Of a DNA stretch of 64,000 nucleotides, positions 53,049 through 61,415 are shown one piece after another. Under the pieces are notes generated by a model that saw only the letters and a list, made by a program, of their open reading frames with translations, was not told the origin of the DNA and ran no database searches. The stretch lies in NCBI RefSeq assembly GCF_001421665.1, contig NZ_LMKV01000006.1, forward strand, positions 1 through 64,000. The letters run 5' to 3'. The DNA comes from Sphingobium sp. Leaf26 (lineage in GTDB: Bacteria > Pseudomonadota > Alphaproteobacteria > Sphingomonadales > Sphingomonadaceae). Each line of letters starts with the position of its first letter. Position 1 is the stretch's first letter. The position numbers and the translations under genes were made by a program.

Positions 53049-53225
53049 ATGCAGGACAGGCAGGAGCAGGGCGAGGCCGATGGCCTGTTCGGGCGCTGGC
53101 GCGTACGGCTGGCGCAGGCCCTGTTGCGCGAACCGTCGGTTGTGCTGATCGACCGGGATGCCGATTCCCTGTTTGCCCTGACCGTTCCCGCCGACCAGAT
53201 GCCGGCAGGCGAAACGGTCAACTGA
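53049..53225 (+). CDS. possible small protein, unrecognised
   Basis: A 58-residue frame (MQDRQEQGEADGLFGRWRVRLAQALLREPSVVLIDRDADSLFALTV and on). It has no signal or known motif. The sequence is plausible for a soluble protein, and an in-frame ATG at 53028 also exists. It lies in the 390-base space between a terminator and the nitroreductase gene. Without comparison to other genomes I cannot tell it from chance. Confidence 0.3.
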   Translation: MQDRQEQGEADGLFGRWRVRLAQALLREPSVVLIDRDADSLFALTVPADQMPAGETVN

Positions 53226-53293
53226 CCCCTTCGCAAGCGCCGGCGATCGCCTACATAGGCGGTTCAATCTTCTTCCCTTTTCCCGGAGATAGC

Positions 53294-53887
53294 ATGGCCA
53301 CCAATCCACGCACCACCACGCGCGCCGTCGACAGCCTGTTCCTCGATCGCTGGTCGCCCCGCGCCTTCGACAGTTCGGCTATCCCGCAGGCCGACCTCGA
53401 CACCATTTTCGACGCGGCGCGCTGGGCGCCGTCGGCCTTCAACTACCAGCCCTGGCGCTTTCTTTACGCCCATCGCGACGATGCCGACTGGCAGCGTTTT
53501 CTGGATCTGCTGCTGCCTTTCAATCAGGGCTGGGTGAAGAATGCCGGCGCGCTGGTCTTCGTCCTGTCCGACACGTTGATGGCGGCGCCCGGATCGGACG
53601 ATTTCAAACCGTCGCACAGCCACAGCTTCGATGCCGGTGCCGCCTGGGCATTGCTGGCATTGCAGGCGACGCGGCTCGGCTATCATACCCATGGCATGAC
53701 CGGGGTGGATTTCGACAAGGCGCGCGCCGAACTGGCCGTGCCGGAGCGTTTCCGGATCGAGGCGGCGGTCGCCATCGGGCGGCAGGGCGACAAGTCCGTC
53801 CTGCCCGAAGCGCTTCAGGCGCGCGAGGAACCGAGCGATCGCAAGCCGATCGACAGCTTCGCCCATCAGGGCAATTTCGCGAGCTGA
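53294..53887 (+). CDS. nitroreductase family flavoprotein
   Basis: A 197-residue protein of the FMN-dependent nitroreductase family. Motifs are FLDRWSPRAFDSSAIPQADLDTIFDAARWAPSAFNYQPWRFLYA near the N-terminus and FDAGAAWALLALQATRLGYHTHGMTGVD in the middle, matching the FMN-binding and dimer segments. It reduces nitro groups, quinones or other acceptors with NAD(P)H; the substrate is unknown. The start at 53294 has CGGAGA upstream. It is followed by the LOV regulator after 108 bases. Confidence 0.9.
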   Translation: MATNPRTTTRAVDSLFLDRWSPRAFDSSAIPQADLDTIFDAARWAPSAFNYQPWRFLYAHRDDADWQRFLDLLLPFNQGWVKNAGALVFVLSDTLMAAPGSDDFKPSHSHSFDAGAAWALLALQATRLGYHTHGMTGVDFDKARAELAVPERFRIEAAVAIGRQGDKSVLPEALQAREEPSDRKPIDSFAHQGNFAS

Positions 53888-53995
53888 CCTTTTGAAATCA
53901 TTCCCTCGCCTTGCGGTATGGGCATGAATTGGGCACGATGACGGGGGGCTTCGCTCTGGCGACGCTCCCTTTTGTCATTCGAGTGCCCATTTTCC

Positions 53996-54574
53996 ATGTC
54001 CCTTTCCGAAATGATCGCTGGAAGCGCCGTCGCGGCCGTCCTCACCAATCCGCGCCTGCCCGACAATCCGATCGTCGCCTGCAACGATGCCTTCGTCGCC
54101 CTGACGGGTTATGCGCAGGACGAGGTGATCGGGCGCAATTGTCGCTTCCTGTCCGGCGCGGACACGGAGCATGCCGCGATCGAGACGATCCGTGGCGCGC
54201 TGAAGGCGCATCGGCCGGTGCTGGTCGAATTGCTCAACTATCGCAAGGACGGGACGGGTTTTCGCAATGCGGTGATGATCGCGCCGATCTTCGGCCCCGA
54301 CGGTACGCTCGACTGGTATCTGGGATCGCAGATGGCGGTCGAGGACAGGGGCCAGTCACGCCGTGAAGAGGCTGCCGCGCTCATCGCGACGCTGACCGAT
54401 CGCCAGCGCGCGGTGCTGACCGGCATGGCCGATGGCCAACTCAACAAACAGATCGCCTTCGACCTCGGCCTCACCGAACGAACGGTGAAGATGCACCGCG
54501 CGGCGATGCTGCGGGCGCTGGGCGCGCGCACGGCGGCCGACGCCATTCGCCTGGCCATCGAAGCGGGGCTTTGA
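53996..54574 (+). CDS. LOV-HTH photoreceptor transcription factor, EL222-like
   Basis: A 192-residue blue-light sensor. The LOV domain (about 8-115) includes GRNCRFLSG with the photoactive Cys 49 that forms the flavin adduct, and LLNYRKDGTGFRNAVMIAPIF with the flavin-contact Asn residues. The LuxR-type helix-turn-helix follows (LTDRQRAVLTGMADGQLNKQIAFDLGLTERTVKMHRAAMLRAL). Order and motifs match EL222 of Erythrobacter, in which light releases the HTH for dimerisation and DNA binding. The ATG at 53996 is preferred over a TTG at 53972. The next gene (DUF969) starts 22 bases downstream, suggesting a shared transcript. Confidence 0.92.
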   Translation: MSLSEMIAGSAVAAVLTNPRLPDNPIVACNDAFVALTGYAQDEVIGRNCRFLSGADTEHAAIETIRGALKAHRPVLVELLNYRKDGTGFRNAVMIAPIFGPDGTLDWYLGSQMAVEDRGQSRREEAAALIATLTDRQRAVLTGMADGQLNKQIAFDLGLTERTVKMHRAAMLRALGARTAADAIRLAIEAGL

Positions 54575-54596
54575 GCATGAAGCAGGCGCGCGACTG

Positions 54597-55265
54597 ATGG
54601 TTTTGCTGGGGATCGCTATCATCGTGGCGGGCTTCCTGCTGCGCTTTCACCCGCTGCTGGTGATCCTCGCTTCTGCGATCGTCACGGGTCTGGCGGCGGG
54701 GCTGGACCCGCTGGCGATCCTGGCGGCCTTCGGCAAGGCGTTCAACGATGCCCGCTATGTCAGCATCATCTGGATCGTGTTGCCGGTGGTCGGCCTGCTG
54801 GAAGCGAACGGGTTGCAGGAGCGGGCGCGCGGCCTGATCGCGAAGATGCGCGGGGCGACCGTCGGGCGCTTCCTCACCTTCTACCTGATCCTGCGGCAGG
54901 CGCTCGCCGCCGTGGGCCTCACGTCCGTCGCAGGTCATCCCCAGACCGTCCGTCCGCTGGTCGCGCCGATCGCCGAGGCGGCGGCCGAACGTCAAGCCGG
55001 CGATCTGGAGGAAGCAGAGCGCGATGAGATCAGGGCCTGGGCCGCTGCGACCGACAATATCGGTCTGTTCTTCGGCGAGGATATCTTCCTCGCCATCGGT
55101 TCCATCCTGCTGATCAAGGGGTTGCTGGAGCAATATGGCATCAATCTGGAGCCGTTGCAGCTATCGGTCTGGGCGATCCCGACCGCGATCGCGGCATTGC
55201 TGATCCATGGTTTCCGCCTGTGGCGCCTCGACCGCCGGTTGGCGCGGAGGCGGAGGCAGCCATGA
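54597..55265 (+). CDS. DUF969 membrane protein, putative 5-oxoproline transporter subunit
   Basis: A 222-residue membrane protein with about five helices. Visible blocks are LIAKMRGATVGRFLTFYLILRQALAAVGLTSVAGHPQTVRPLVAPIAEAAAE and AAATDNIGLFFGEDIFLAIGSILLIKG. DUF969 and DUF979 proteins occur as pairs and are annotated as subunits of a transporter linked to 5-oxoproline or pyroglutamyl peptides; the assignment is weak. It overlaps the DUF979 gene by 4 bases. The LOV-HTH gene precedes it. Confidence 0.85.
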   Translation: MVLLGIAIIVAGFLLRFHPLLVILASAIVTGLAAGLDPLAILAAFGKAFNDARYVSIIWIVLPVVGLLEANGLQERARGLIAKMRGATVGRFLTFYLILRQALAAVGLTSVAGHPQTVRPLVAPIAEAAAERQAGDLEEAERDEIRAWAAATDNIGLFFGEDIFLAIGSILLIKGLLEQYGINLEPLQLSVWAIPTAIAALLIHGFRLWRLDRRLARRRRQP

Positions 55266-56197
55266 TCACGCTGCACTGGGTCTATGCGCTGGCCGGCGCG
55301 GTATTTGCCGCCTTTGCCCTGCTGGGCGTGCGCGACCGGGACAATCCCCGCCGCTGGACGACCGCCGCCTTCTGGGCCTTGCTGGCGACCTCCATGTGGG
55401 CGGGCGACCGGCTGGGCGACCTGGGCAATGGTGTGCTGGTGCTGGGCCTGATCGCGCTGGGGGCGCTGGGGCTTGGCCGGGGCGACGGCGTGGTGCCGCC
55501 AGAACAGCGGAAGGCGCGCGCCGACCGCTTCGGCAATCGCCTGTTCGCCGTCGCGCTCATCATTCCTGTAACCGCGCTGGGCGGCACTTTCCTGTTCAAG
55601 GCTGCGCCGGACTGGTTCGACGCCAAACAAGCGACGCTGATCGCGCTGGCGCTGGGTGTGCTTATCGCGATGACGGCGGGCTGTATCTGGCTGCGCGCCG
55701 GAGCGCTGGTGCCGTTGCAGCAGGGGCGACGGCTGATGGATTGCATCGGCTGGGCCGCGATCCTGCCGCAGATGCTGGCCAGCCTGGGCGCGGTCTTCGC
55801 GCTCGCCGGTGTGGGCGACGTGGTGGGCGGCATCGTGCAACAGGCGATCCCGCAGGGCAGCCTGCTGGGCGCCGTGATCGCCTATGCTCTCGGCATGGCG
55901 CTGTTCACCATGATCATGGGCAATGCCTTTGCCGCCTTCCCGGTGATGACGGCGGCGATCGGGGTGCCCTTGCTCATCCGCACCTATCATGGCGATCCGG
56001 CGGTGGTGTGCGCCATCGGCATGCTGGCGGGTTTCTGCGGGACGCTGATGACCCCCATGGCCGCCAATTTCAACCTCGTCCCCGCCGCCCTGCTCGAACT
56101 CAAGGACAAGCATGGCGTGATCAAGCGGCAGGTCGGCACGGCGCTGCCGCTGCTGATCGTCAACATCGCTCTTATCTACTGGCTGGCATTTCGATGA
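55262..56197 (+). CDS. DUF979 membrane protein, transporter partner subunit
   Basis: A 311-residue protein with about nine hydrophobic segments. Family blocks are NRLFAVALIIPVTALGGTFLF, GVGDVVGGIVQQAIPQGSLLGAVIAYALGMALFTMIMGNAFAAFPVMTAAIG and GMLAGFCGTLMTPMAANFNLVPAALLELKDK. It is the partner of DUF969 in a two-subunit permease of uncertain substrate. It overlaps both neighbours by 4 bases, so the three genes are translationally coupled. Confidence 0.88.
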   Translation: MITLHWVYALAGAVFAAFALLGVRDRDNPRRWTTAAFWALLATSMWAGDRLGDLGNGVLVLGLIALGALGLGRGDGVVPPEQRKARADRFGNRLFAVALIIPVTALGGTFLFKAAPDWFDAKQATLIALALGVLIAMTAGCIWLRAGALVPLQQGRRLMDCIGWAAILPQMLASLGAVFALAGVGDVVGGIVQQAIPQGSLLGAVIAYALGMALFTMIMGNAFAAFPVMTAAIGVPLLIRTYHGDPAVVCAIGMLAGFCGTLMTPMAANFNLVPAALLELKDKHGVIKRQVGTALPLLIVNIALIYWLAFR

Positions 56198-57180
56198 CGC
56201 TTCTGACCCACGACATCGGCGAAAACTTCGCCGATCTGACCCTGTCCCATCTGGGGCGGCAATATCCCTACAAGATGGATCTGGTCATGGGCGGGCCGGA
56301 GGATGCCCGGCCGCCGCAGGACCATCACCCGATCTTCCACGGCAGTTTCGACTGGCATAGCTGCGTTCATGGCTGGTGGCAGGTCATGCGCTTGAAGCGC
56401 CTCTTCCCGACGCTGCCGCAGGCCGATGCGATCCGCGCACGCGGCGATGCGATGCTGGTGCCGGACAAGGTGGCGGGTGAACTGGCCTATCTGCACCGGC
56501 CGCTGAGCGCCGGGTTCGAGCGGCCCTATGGCTGGGCCTGGGCGCTGGCGCTGCATCACGAACTGGCGCTGCATGACGCGCCCTGGGCGGATGCCTTCGC
56601 GCCGCTCGCCAATGCCTTCGCGGCGCGCTTCCATGGCTTCCTGCCGAAGATGACCTACCCGCTGCGGGTCGGCACCCATTTCAACATCGCCTTCGCGCTT
56701 GTCCTGACGCTGGATTGGGCGGAGACGCGCGATCCGGCGCTGGTGGCGCTGATCCGCGACAAGGCGACCGGCTGGTTCGGGCAGGATCGTGCCTGTCAGG
56801 CGTGGGAGCCGGGTGGCGACGAATTTCTCTCGCCAGCCTTGTGCGAGGCGCTGTTGATGAGCCGGCTGCTGGATCGCGGAGACTTTACCGACTGGTTCCA
56901 CGCCTTCCTGCCGCATCTTGAGCGCGGCGAACCGGCGACGCTGTTCACGCCCGCCACGGTGTCCGACCGCAGCGATGGCAAGATCGCGCATCTCGACGGC
57001 CTGAACCTCAGCCGGGCCTGGTGCTGGCGCGGGATCGCTGCTGCGCTGGGGCCGGGCGCTGTCGCCGATCTGGCGGAGCAGGCCGCGCGCGTCCATCTCG
57101 ACGCCAGCCTGCCCCATGTCGCGGGCGACTATATGGGCGAACACTGGCTCGCCACCTTCGCCCTGCTGGCGCTGGAATAG
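56194..57180 (+). CDS. DUF2891 family protein
   Basis: A 328-residue soluble protein of the DUF2891 family. It has an alpha/alpha-barrel look, with conserved blocks HHPIFHGSFDWHSCVHGWWQVMRL, YGWAWALALHHEL, VGTHFNIAFALVLTLDWA, DEFLSPALCEALLMSRLL and DYMGEHWLATFALLALE. His, Trp, Glu and Asp residues at barrel-facing positions suggest an enzyme, perhaps acting on a sugar or a peptide-like substrate. Its constant pairing with DUF969/DUF979 suggests it processes the transported compound; the reaction is not known to me. Confidence 0.87.
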   Translation: MTLLTHDIGENFADLTLSHLGRQYPYKMDLVMGGPEDARPPQDHHPIFHGSFDWHSCVHGWWQVMRLKRLFPTLPQADAIRARGDAMLVPDKVAGELAYLHRPLSAGFERPYGWAWALALHHELALHDAPWADAFAPLANAFAARFHGFLPKMTYPLRVGTHFNIAFALVLTLDWAETRDPALVALIRDKATGWFGQDRACQAWEPGGDEFLSPALCEALLMSRLLDRGDFTDWFHAFLPHLERGEPATLFTPATVSDRSDGKIAHLDGLNLSRAWCWRGIAAALGPGAVADLAEQAARVHLDASLPHVAGDYMGEHWLATFALLALE

Positions 57181-57183
57181 GCT

Positions 57184-57906
57184 TCAGTGGCTGACCATGT
57201 GCACGAACATATAGCCTTCGTTGCGGATGGTGCGGATGACCGGGCCTTTGAGGCCGCAGGCCGACAATTTCCGCCGCAACCGGCATAGCTGCACGTCGAT
57301 CGACCGGTCATAATGGTCGCTGGCCGCGCCATAGACGCGGTCGAGCAACCGGCTGCGATCCAGCACTTGGCGCGGATGTTCGATGAAGACGCGCAGCAAC
57401 TGGAACTCGCCGTCCGACAGGGCGATGGGCATGCCGACCGGGTTAAACAACTGGCCGGTGGTCATGTCCACGCGCCACCCTTCGAACGAGGCGAAGCTGC
57501 GGGCGACAGGGGCCTGCGCCTGCCGGGTCGATCCCGCCCGGCCGCGCAGGGCGGCCCGGATGCGGGCCAGCAGTTCGCGCGGGTTGGCGGGCTTGCTCAG
57601 GCAATCTTCCGCCCCCATTTCCAGCGCCGCGATCCGATCCGCATCGCTACAGGCGGCGCTGTGGACGATGACCGGCAGCCGGCGCTCGATCGCCAGTTCG
57701 CGCAACAGCGCCGCGCCCTGGTCCGGTGCGACGGCAGGATCGAACACGACCAGCGCATAGGTCTCCAGCTCCAGCCGCTCGCGCATCTGGAGAGCGGAGG
57801 CGGCGCCGGTGACATCCAGGCCATAGGGCGCGAAACTGTCGGCCAACTGGCCGATATGGGTGGCGTCATCGTCAACGATGAGCAGGCGACTGAGCATGAC
57901 CGTCAT
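57184..57906 (-). CDS. OmpR-family response regulator
   Basis: About 240 residues. The receiver starts MLSRLLIVDDDATHIGQL, the phospho-acceptor is in YALVVFDPAVAPDQG, and the Lys is in DCLSKPANPRELLARI. The winged helix shows LSDGEFQLLRVFIEHPRQVLDRSRLLDRVYGAASDHYDRSIDVQLCRLRRKL. The start could be 57906 or 57897; the longer frame to 58122 is antisense noise. Its 5' end overlaps the sulfotransferase 3' end by about 30 bases on the same strand, so it reads as the last gene of the glycan operon. No kinase gene is adjacent. Confidence 0.9.
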   Translation of the reverse strand: MTVMLSRLLIVDDDATHIGQLADSFAPYGLDVTGAASALQMRERLELETYALVVFDPAVAPDQGAALLRELAIERRLPVIVHSAACSDADRIAALEMGAEDCLSKPANPRELLARIRAALRGRAGSTRQAQAPVARSFASFEGWRVDMTTGQLFNPVGMPIALSDGEFQLLRVFIEHPRQVLDRSRLLDRVYGAASDHYDRSIDVQLCRLRRKLSACGLKGPVIRTIRNEGYMFVHMVSH

Positions 57907-58861
57907 ATGGCAAAGGACGCTGCCGCCAGCGCAAAACCGTCCCTTCCGCGTCCTCATTGCGCGCCTGCCACTGCAATCGCGCCGCCAGCAGCCGTTCGCC
58001 GGGAGCGAAATGGCTGCGCAGCCGGGCGGCCAGCGCATCGTCGAGCAGATCGCGCATGCCCAGCGGACGGCCGAACCGGCCCGATCCGTTGGCCCGGCGC
58101 AGCATACGGCGGCTAAGGCCATACCAGCCGGGAATATGCACCAGCCAGCTTTTGTCGGCGACGGCGCGGCGCGTGAACAGGTTCATCGCCCGCGCCAACC
58201 AAAGCAGCGGCAGGCTGAGCGAGGGATTGCGCGTGCCCCAGTCGATATGGGCGAGGTCGATATCCAGCCCGAAACGCGCGGCGTAGGCGGCGGCGAACCC
58301 GCGCGGATCGGCGCGGAAATCCTCATAACGAAACACATGGACCCGCTCCGGCCCGAACAGCCCGTCATAATGGGTGATCAGCCGGACATAGTCGAAATGA
58401 TCGAGGTTGAAGCCCGGCGCCTCGTCCCGTTCCGGGGCCAGCGGGCTGAGTCGGTCGCGACCGAACAGGTAGCGGCGCAGGCCGAACGTCCCCCCGCCCT
58501 TCACATATTGCAGCCAGGCGGAGACGATCGCGGACAGTGGATCGCGCACGAAGATGACGATCTGCGCTTGAGGCAGGGTGCGCAGGATGCGATCGGCGAC
58601 ATCCTTGGACAGGTTGCCGGCGAGGCCGCCATTATGCAGGCCGCCGGTCAGATTTTCCTCGCACAGGATCGCCTGTTCGGGTGCCTCGCCCAGATGCGTC
58701 CGCGCCTCGGCCGGATCGAAATGCAGCGCGCCGCGCGCCAGAAAGGCGGCCCGGACCGTTGCGCGGGGGATATAGTGGCGGTTGCGCACGGCCGGGTAGA
58801 AGCGGTCCTGAAACCAGGTCGTGCCGGTCTTGTGATAGCCGATATGGACGATCGGACCCAT
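57872..58861 (-). CDS. sulfotransferase family protein
   Basis: A 329-residue PAPS-dependent sulfotransferase. The 5'-phosphosulfate loop is IVHIGYHKTGTTWFQDRFYP at the N-terminus, and the 3'-phosphate site is IVIFVRDPLSAIVSAWLQY near residue 105. It transfers sulfate from PAPS to a hydroxyl, likely on a surface glycan made by the two upstream glycosyl-polymer genes; acceptor unknown. The ATG at 58861 shares one base with the GT4 stop (TGATG). The longer frame to 58996 is not supported. Confidence 0.85.
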   Translation of the reverse strand: MGPIVHIGYHKTGTTWFQDRFYPAVRNRHYIPRATVRAAFLARGALHFDPAEARTHLGEAPEQAILCEENLTGGLHNGGLAGNLSKDVADRILRTLPQAQIVIFVRDPLSAIVSAWLQYVKGGGTFGLRRYLFGRDRLSPLAPERDEAPGFNLDHFDYVRLITHYDGLFGPERVHVFRYEDFRADPRGFAAAYAARFGLDIDLAHIDWGTRNPSLSLPLLWLARAMNLFTRRAVADKSWLVHIPGWYGLSRRMLRRANGSGRFGRPLGMRDLLDDALAARLRSHFAPGERLLAARLQWQARNEDAEGTVLRWRQRPLPYDGHAQSPAHR

Positions 58862-60039
58862 CAGGCGGCCTCCGCCAGCAGCGCGGTCGGGTCGGGCAGG
58901 GTGGCGGCTGTTCCGCCCAGGCACAGGCGACAATGCCGGTCCCAGGACAGGTTGTCGCTGGCCCAGACGCGCGCCCGTTCGCCGATGCGGCGGCACAGGG
59001 CCGGGTCGGACACGAGCAGGTCGATGGCCGCGCGGATCGCATCGACCGACTGGCCGTCGACGACGAAGCCGGTCACGCCATCCTGCACGAATTCCGCCGG
59101 CCCTCCGTCGCGACCGACGATGCAGACCAGCCCCTGCGCCATGGCGTCGGCGATGGACAGGCCGAAGCCTTCGACCTCCGCGCCGTCCTCAAGCGCGATC
59201 TGGGGGTGGAGGAAGATGTCGGCCCCGGCATAGGCGGCGGCCAGTTCCCCGGCCGGAACATAGCCGGCCATGGTCACGCTGTTGTCGAGGCCGCAATGGC
59301 GGATCGTCTCGCGCACCCGCACAGAGTCCACGCCCCGGCCGATGATGACATGGCGCAGATGCGCGCCCGCCTGCATGCAGCCGGCGACGGCGCGCACGGC
59401 CGCAGCGACATTCTTGCGCGCGACCAGCCGGCAGACGGTCAGCAACTGGGCCGGGCCATCGCCTTGTGCGAAGCGGGTCGGGTGGCGTTCGAATGGCATG
59501 ACCACTCCGTTCCAGGCGGTGACGGTGCTGGCGGCCAGATGCGGTAGGCGCACGAGCAGCAGGCTGCGGGTAACGTCACTGACCGCGACGATGCGCCGCG
59601 CCCGCTTCAGCGTCAGGCGCAGCAGCATCAGCGCCGGCCCACGCGGGCGGCCCACTTCACGGCCATGAATGGTGACGACCAGTGGCCGGGGAAAGAGCAG
59701 GGCGGGCAGCGCCGCGCGCCAGGTGCAGGCGTGGATCAGCGCGGGGCGGTTGCCTTTGCCCCAGGCGGTCAGCATCGCGCGGAACAGCCGCCAGTAGACC
59801 GCCATCATCGACGCCGCGCCGACGTCGATCAGGTCGATGCCATCCAGTTGCTCCCGGCGTGGCCCGGCCGAGCTTTTGGCGAAGATGGTGACGCGGCGGC
59901 CCTGCGCGGCATAGGCCCGCGCCACTTCGCGGGCATAGGTCTGCACGCCGCCTTCATCGGGGGCAAAGACGCGGGCAACGAGCCAGATGGAAGAGGGCCA
60001 GATGGAAGAGGGCGAGATGGAGGATGTCGTGTCAGGCAT
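58861..60039 (-). CDS. glycosyltransferase family 4
   Basis: A 392-residue GT-B glycosyltransferase. The N-terminal domain has LVARVFAPDEGGVQTYAREVARAYAAQGRRVTIFAKSS. The C-terminal GT4 domain shows LLTVCRLVARKNVAAAVRAV, AGYVPAGELAAAYAGADIFLHP and the E-x7-E motif in EVEGFGLSIADAMAQG. It adds a sugar from a nucleotide donor to a growing surface polysaccharide or lipid-linked oligosaccharide. The ATG at 60039 overlaps the upstream gene stop by 8 bases. The N-terminus contains two copies of PSSIW, from a 15-bp tandem repeat, so the true start may lie after it. Confidence 0.9.
   Translation of the reverse strand: MPDTTSSISPSSIWPSSIWLVARVFAPDEGGVQTYAREVARAYAAQGRRVTIFAKSSAGPRREQLDGIDLIDVGAASMMAVYWRLFRAMLTAWGKGNRPALIHACTWRAALPALLFPRPLVVTIHGREVGRPRGPALMLLRLTLKRARRIVAVSDVTRSLLLVRLPHLAASTVTAWNGVVMPFERHPTRFAQGDGPAQLLTVCRLVARKNVAAAVRAVAGCMQAGAHLRHVIIGRGVDSVRVRETIRHCGLDNSVTMAGYVPAGELAAAYAGADIFLHPQIALEDGAEVEGFGLSIADAMAQGLVCIVGRDGGPAEFVQDGVTGFVVDGQSVDAIRAAIDLLVSDPALCRRIGERARVWASDNLSWDRHCRLCLGGTAATLPDPTALLAEAA
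59983..60027. repeat. 15-bp in-frame tandem repeat in the GT4 N-terminus
   Basis: CCAGATGGAAGAGGG occurs at 59983-59997 and 59998-60012, with a third diverged copy at 60013-60027. Reading leftward it encodes PSSIW repeated. A unit of 15 bases keeps the frame, so copy-number change would alter only the length of the N-terminal peptide. Confidence 0.75.
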
Positions 60040-61276
60040 GGGCGGCCAATTCCAGTCGGGAGAGGCCGTCCAAGGCCGGGCGTGCGGCCGTCTGGCTGCG
60101 TTGGAGAAAGTGGGACAGGGCACGGGCGGCACGGGCGCCCGCACCATGATCCAGATTGCCGAAGGTGCGGGCGACGCCTTGCCGCTGGGTATCGACATAG
60201 GCGGCATGGTCGGCGATCGCCGCCGCTGCGGCATCGGCTATGCCCTGTGCCGTTTCCAGCACCGGCCCATAATGCCAGTGGCCATAGCTGCGATCCTCCT
60301 GCCAGTCGGCACGATGACCGTTCAGGAACAGACAGGGCCGGGGGCGGGCGAGATATTCGTATATCTGGCTCGACACGTCGCCCAGATAGAGCGACGCCAT
60401 ATGGACATAGCGCATGTCCACGCTGGCCCGGCTGCCCAGGTCAACATGGATATGCGGCAGGCAGGCGAGATCGGCCAGCCGCCGTTCCATCGCCGCGCGC
60501 TTGCGACGATTGTCGAACAGCCGGACATGCGGCGCGACGATCAGGTTGAACCGGTCGTCCTGCGCGAACTGGCGGATCACCTCTTCCCCCATGGTCGGCC
60601 AGGAGGAGAGTTTGGGCGAAAAATGCGGATTGTAGAGGATGACCGGGCGATCCTGCGCGAAGAGCCGGTGTCGGTCGTCCTGCGGCCGGGTCAGGTCGAA
60701 CTTGTTGTAGCCGCTGATCGCATAATGGCCTTCGCGGATCAGCCCTGCATCCAGCATCCGCCGGCGCTGCTTCTCGCCTGCCAGCAGCACGAAGTCGAAC
60801 TGGGCTATGCGCCGGTCGTAACCGACCGCCCGGTCGCCCGCGCCATGGCAGCTATGAATGAAGCGGGTTTGCGACAGGCCGAGCCGCTTGAGCAGCAAGG
60901 ATGTGCGTTCCGGCACGACGATCGCGTCATACTCGGCGAGTTGGCGCCGGGCGGCGATCAGGCTGGCGATCTTGGGCGGGATGGTGGCGCCGGTCAGGCC
61001 CGCCAGCGCATCGAGCCAGCGCCCGCCGCAGCGCAGGAAGCGGATCGGCCCAGCGCCCTGCGCCGTGGCGATATCGCGCGCCAGTACCAGATGATCGTCG
61101 GTCGCGGCCATGACGTCCACGGCAAAACCGGGATCGCGCGACAGGGCGATGGCGATCGGCAGAGCGTGGAAAAGCTGATGGATCTGGGCGTTGAAGAAGA
61201 AGCACAGCCGCTGCGGCTGGGCTAGCGTCGCGGCGTTGCTCCGGTCGAACCAGTCGCGTCCCATGATAATCTCCAT
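60032..61276 (-). CDS. CDP-glycerol glycerophosphotransferase-like surface polymer protein
   Basis: A 414-residue cytoplasmic protein with a GT-B-like outline. Blocks are CFFFNAQIHQLFHALPIAIALS, AIVVPERTSLLLKRLGLSQTRFIHSCHGAGDRAVGYDRRIAQFDFVLLAGEKQRRRMLDAG, RPVILYNPHFSPKLSSWPTMGEEVIRQFA and YLGDVSSQIYEYLARPRPCLFLN. The last resembles the DVSSQxYE block of CDP-glycerol glycerophosphotransferases and related capsule or teichoic-acid-like polymer enzymes. The substrate is unknown. An in-frame ATG at 61264 is also possible. It is the first gene of the glycan operon. Confidence 0.8.
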   Translation of the reverse strand: MEIIMGRDWFDRSNAATLAQPQRLCFFFNAQIHQLFHALPIAIALSRDPGFAVDVMAATDDHLVLARDIATAQGAGPIRFLRCGGRWLDALAGLTGATIPPKIASLIAARRQLAEYDAIVVPERTSLLLKRLGLSQTRFIHSCHGAGDRAVGYDRRIAQFDFVLLAGEKQRRRMLDAGLIREGHYAISGYNKFDLTRPQDDRHRLFAQDRPVILYNPHFSPKLSSWPTMGEEVIRQFAQDDRFNLIVAPHVRLFDNRRKRAAMERRLADLACLPHIHVDLGSRASVDMRYVHMASLYLGDVSSQIYEYLARPRPCLFLNGHRADWQEDRSYGHWHYGPVLETAQGIADAAAAAIADHAAYVDTQRQGVARTFGNLDHGAGARAARALSHFLQRSQTAARPALDGLSRLELAAHA

Positions 61277-61360
61277 TCGAGCAGACCCGAAAGGAGCAAT
61301 GCCGCATGATTATCGCGAGGGAATTTCAGAGTGCGTCAGCGCGAAAAGCGCCTGCAACAA

Positions 61361-61407
61361 AGCGGTCACGAACCGCTACGGCGGGGTGGGGTCGAGCCAC
61401 CCCGCCG
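61361..61407 (-). terminator. double hairpin downstream of dapD
   Basis: Two stems follow the dapD stop on the minus strand: an 11-bp stem CGGCGGGGTGG/CCACCCCGCCG (61379-61407), then AGCGGT/ACCGCT (61361-61377) followed by TTGTTG. The second could be a weak rho-independent terminator. They separate dapD from the glycan operon promoter. Confidence 0.55.
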
Positions 61408-61415
61408 AGAGGAGA

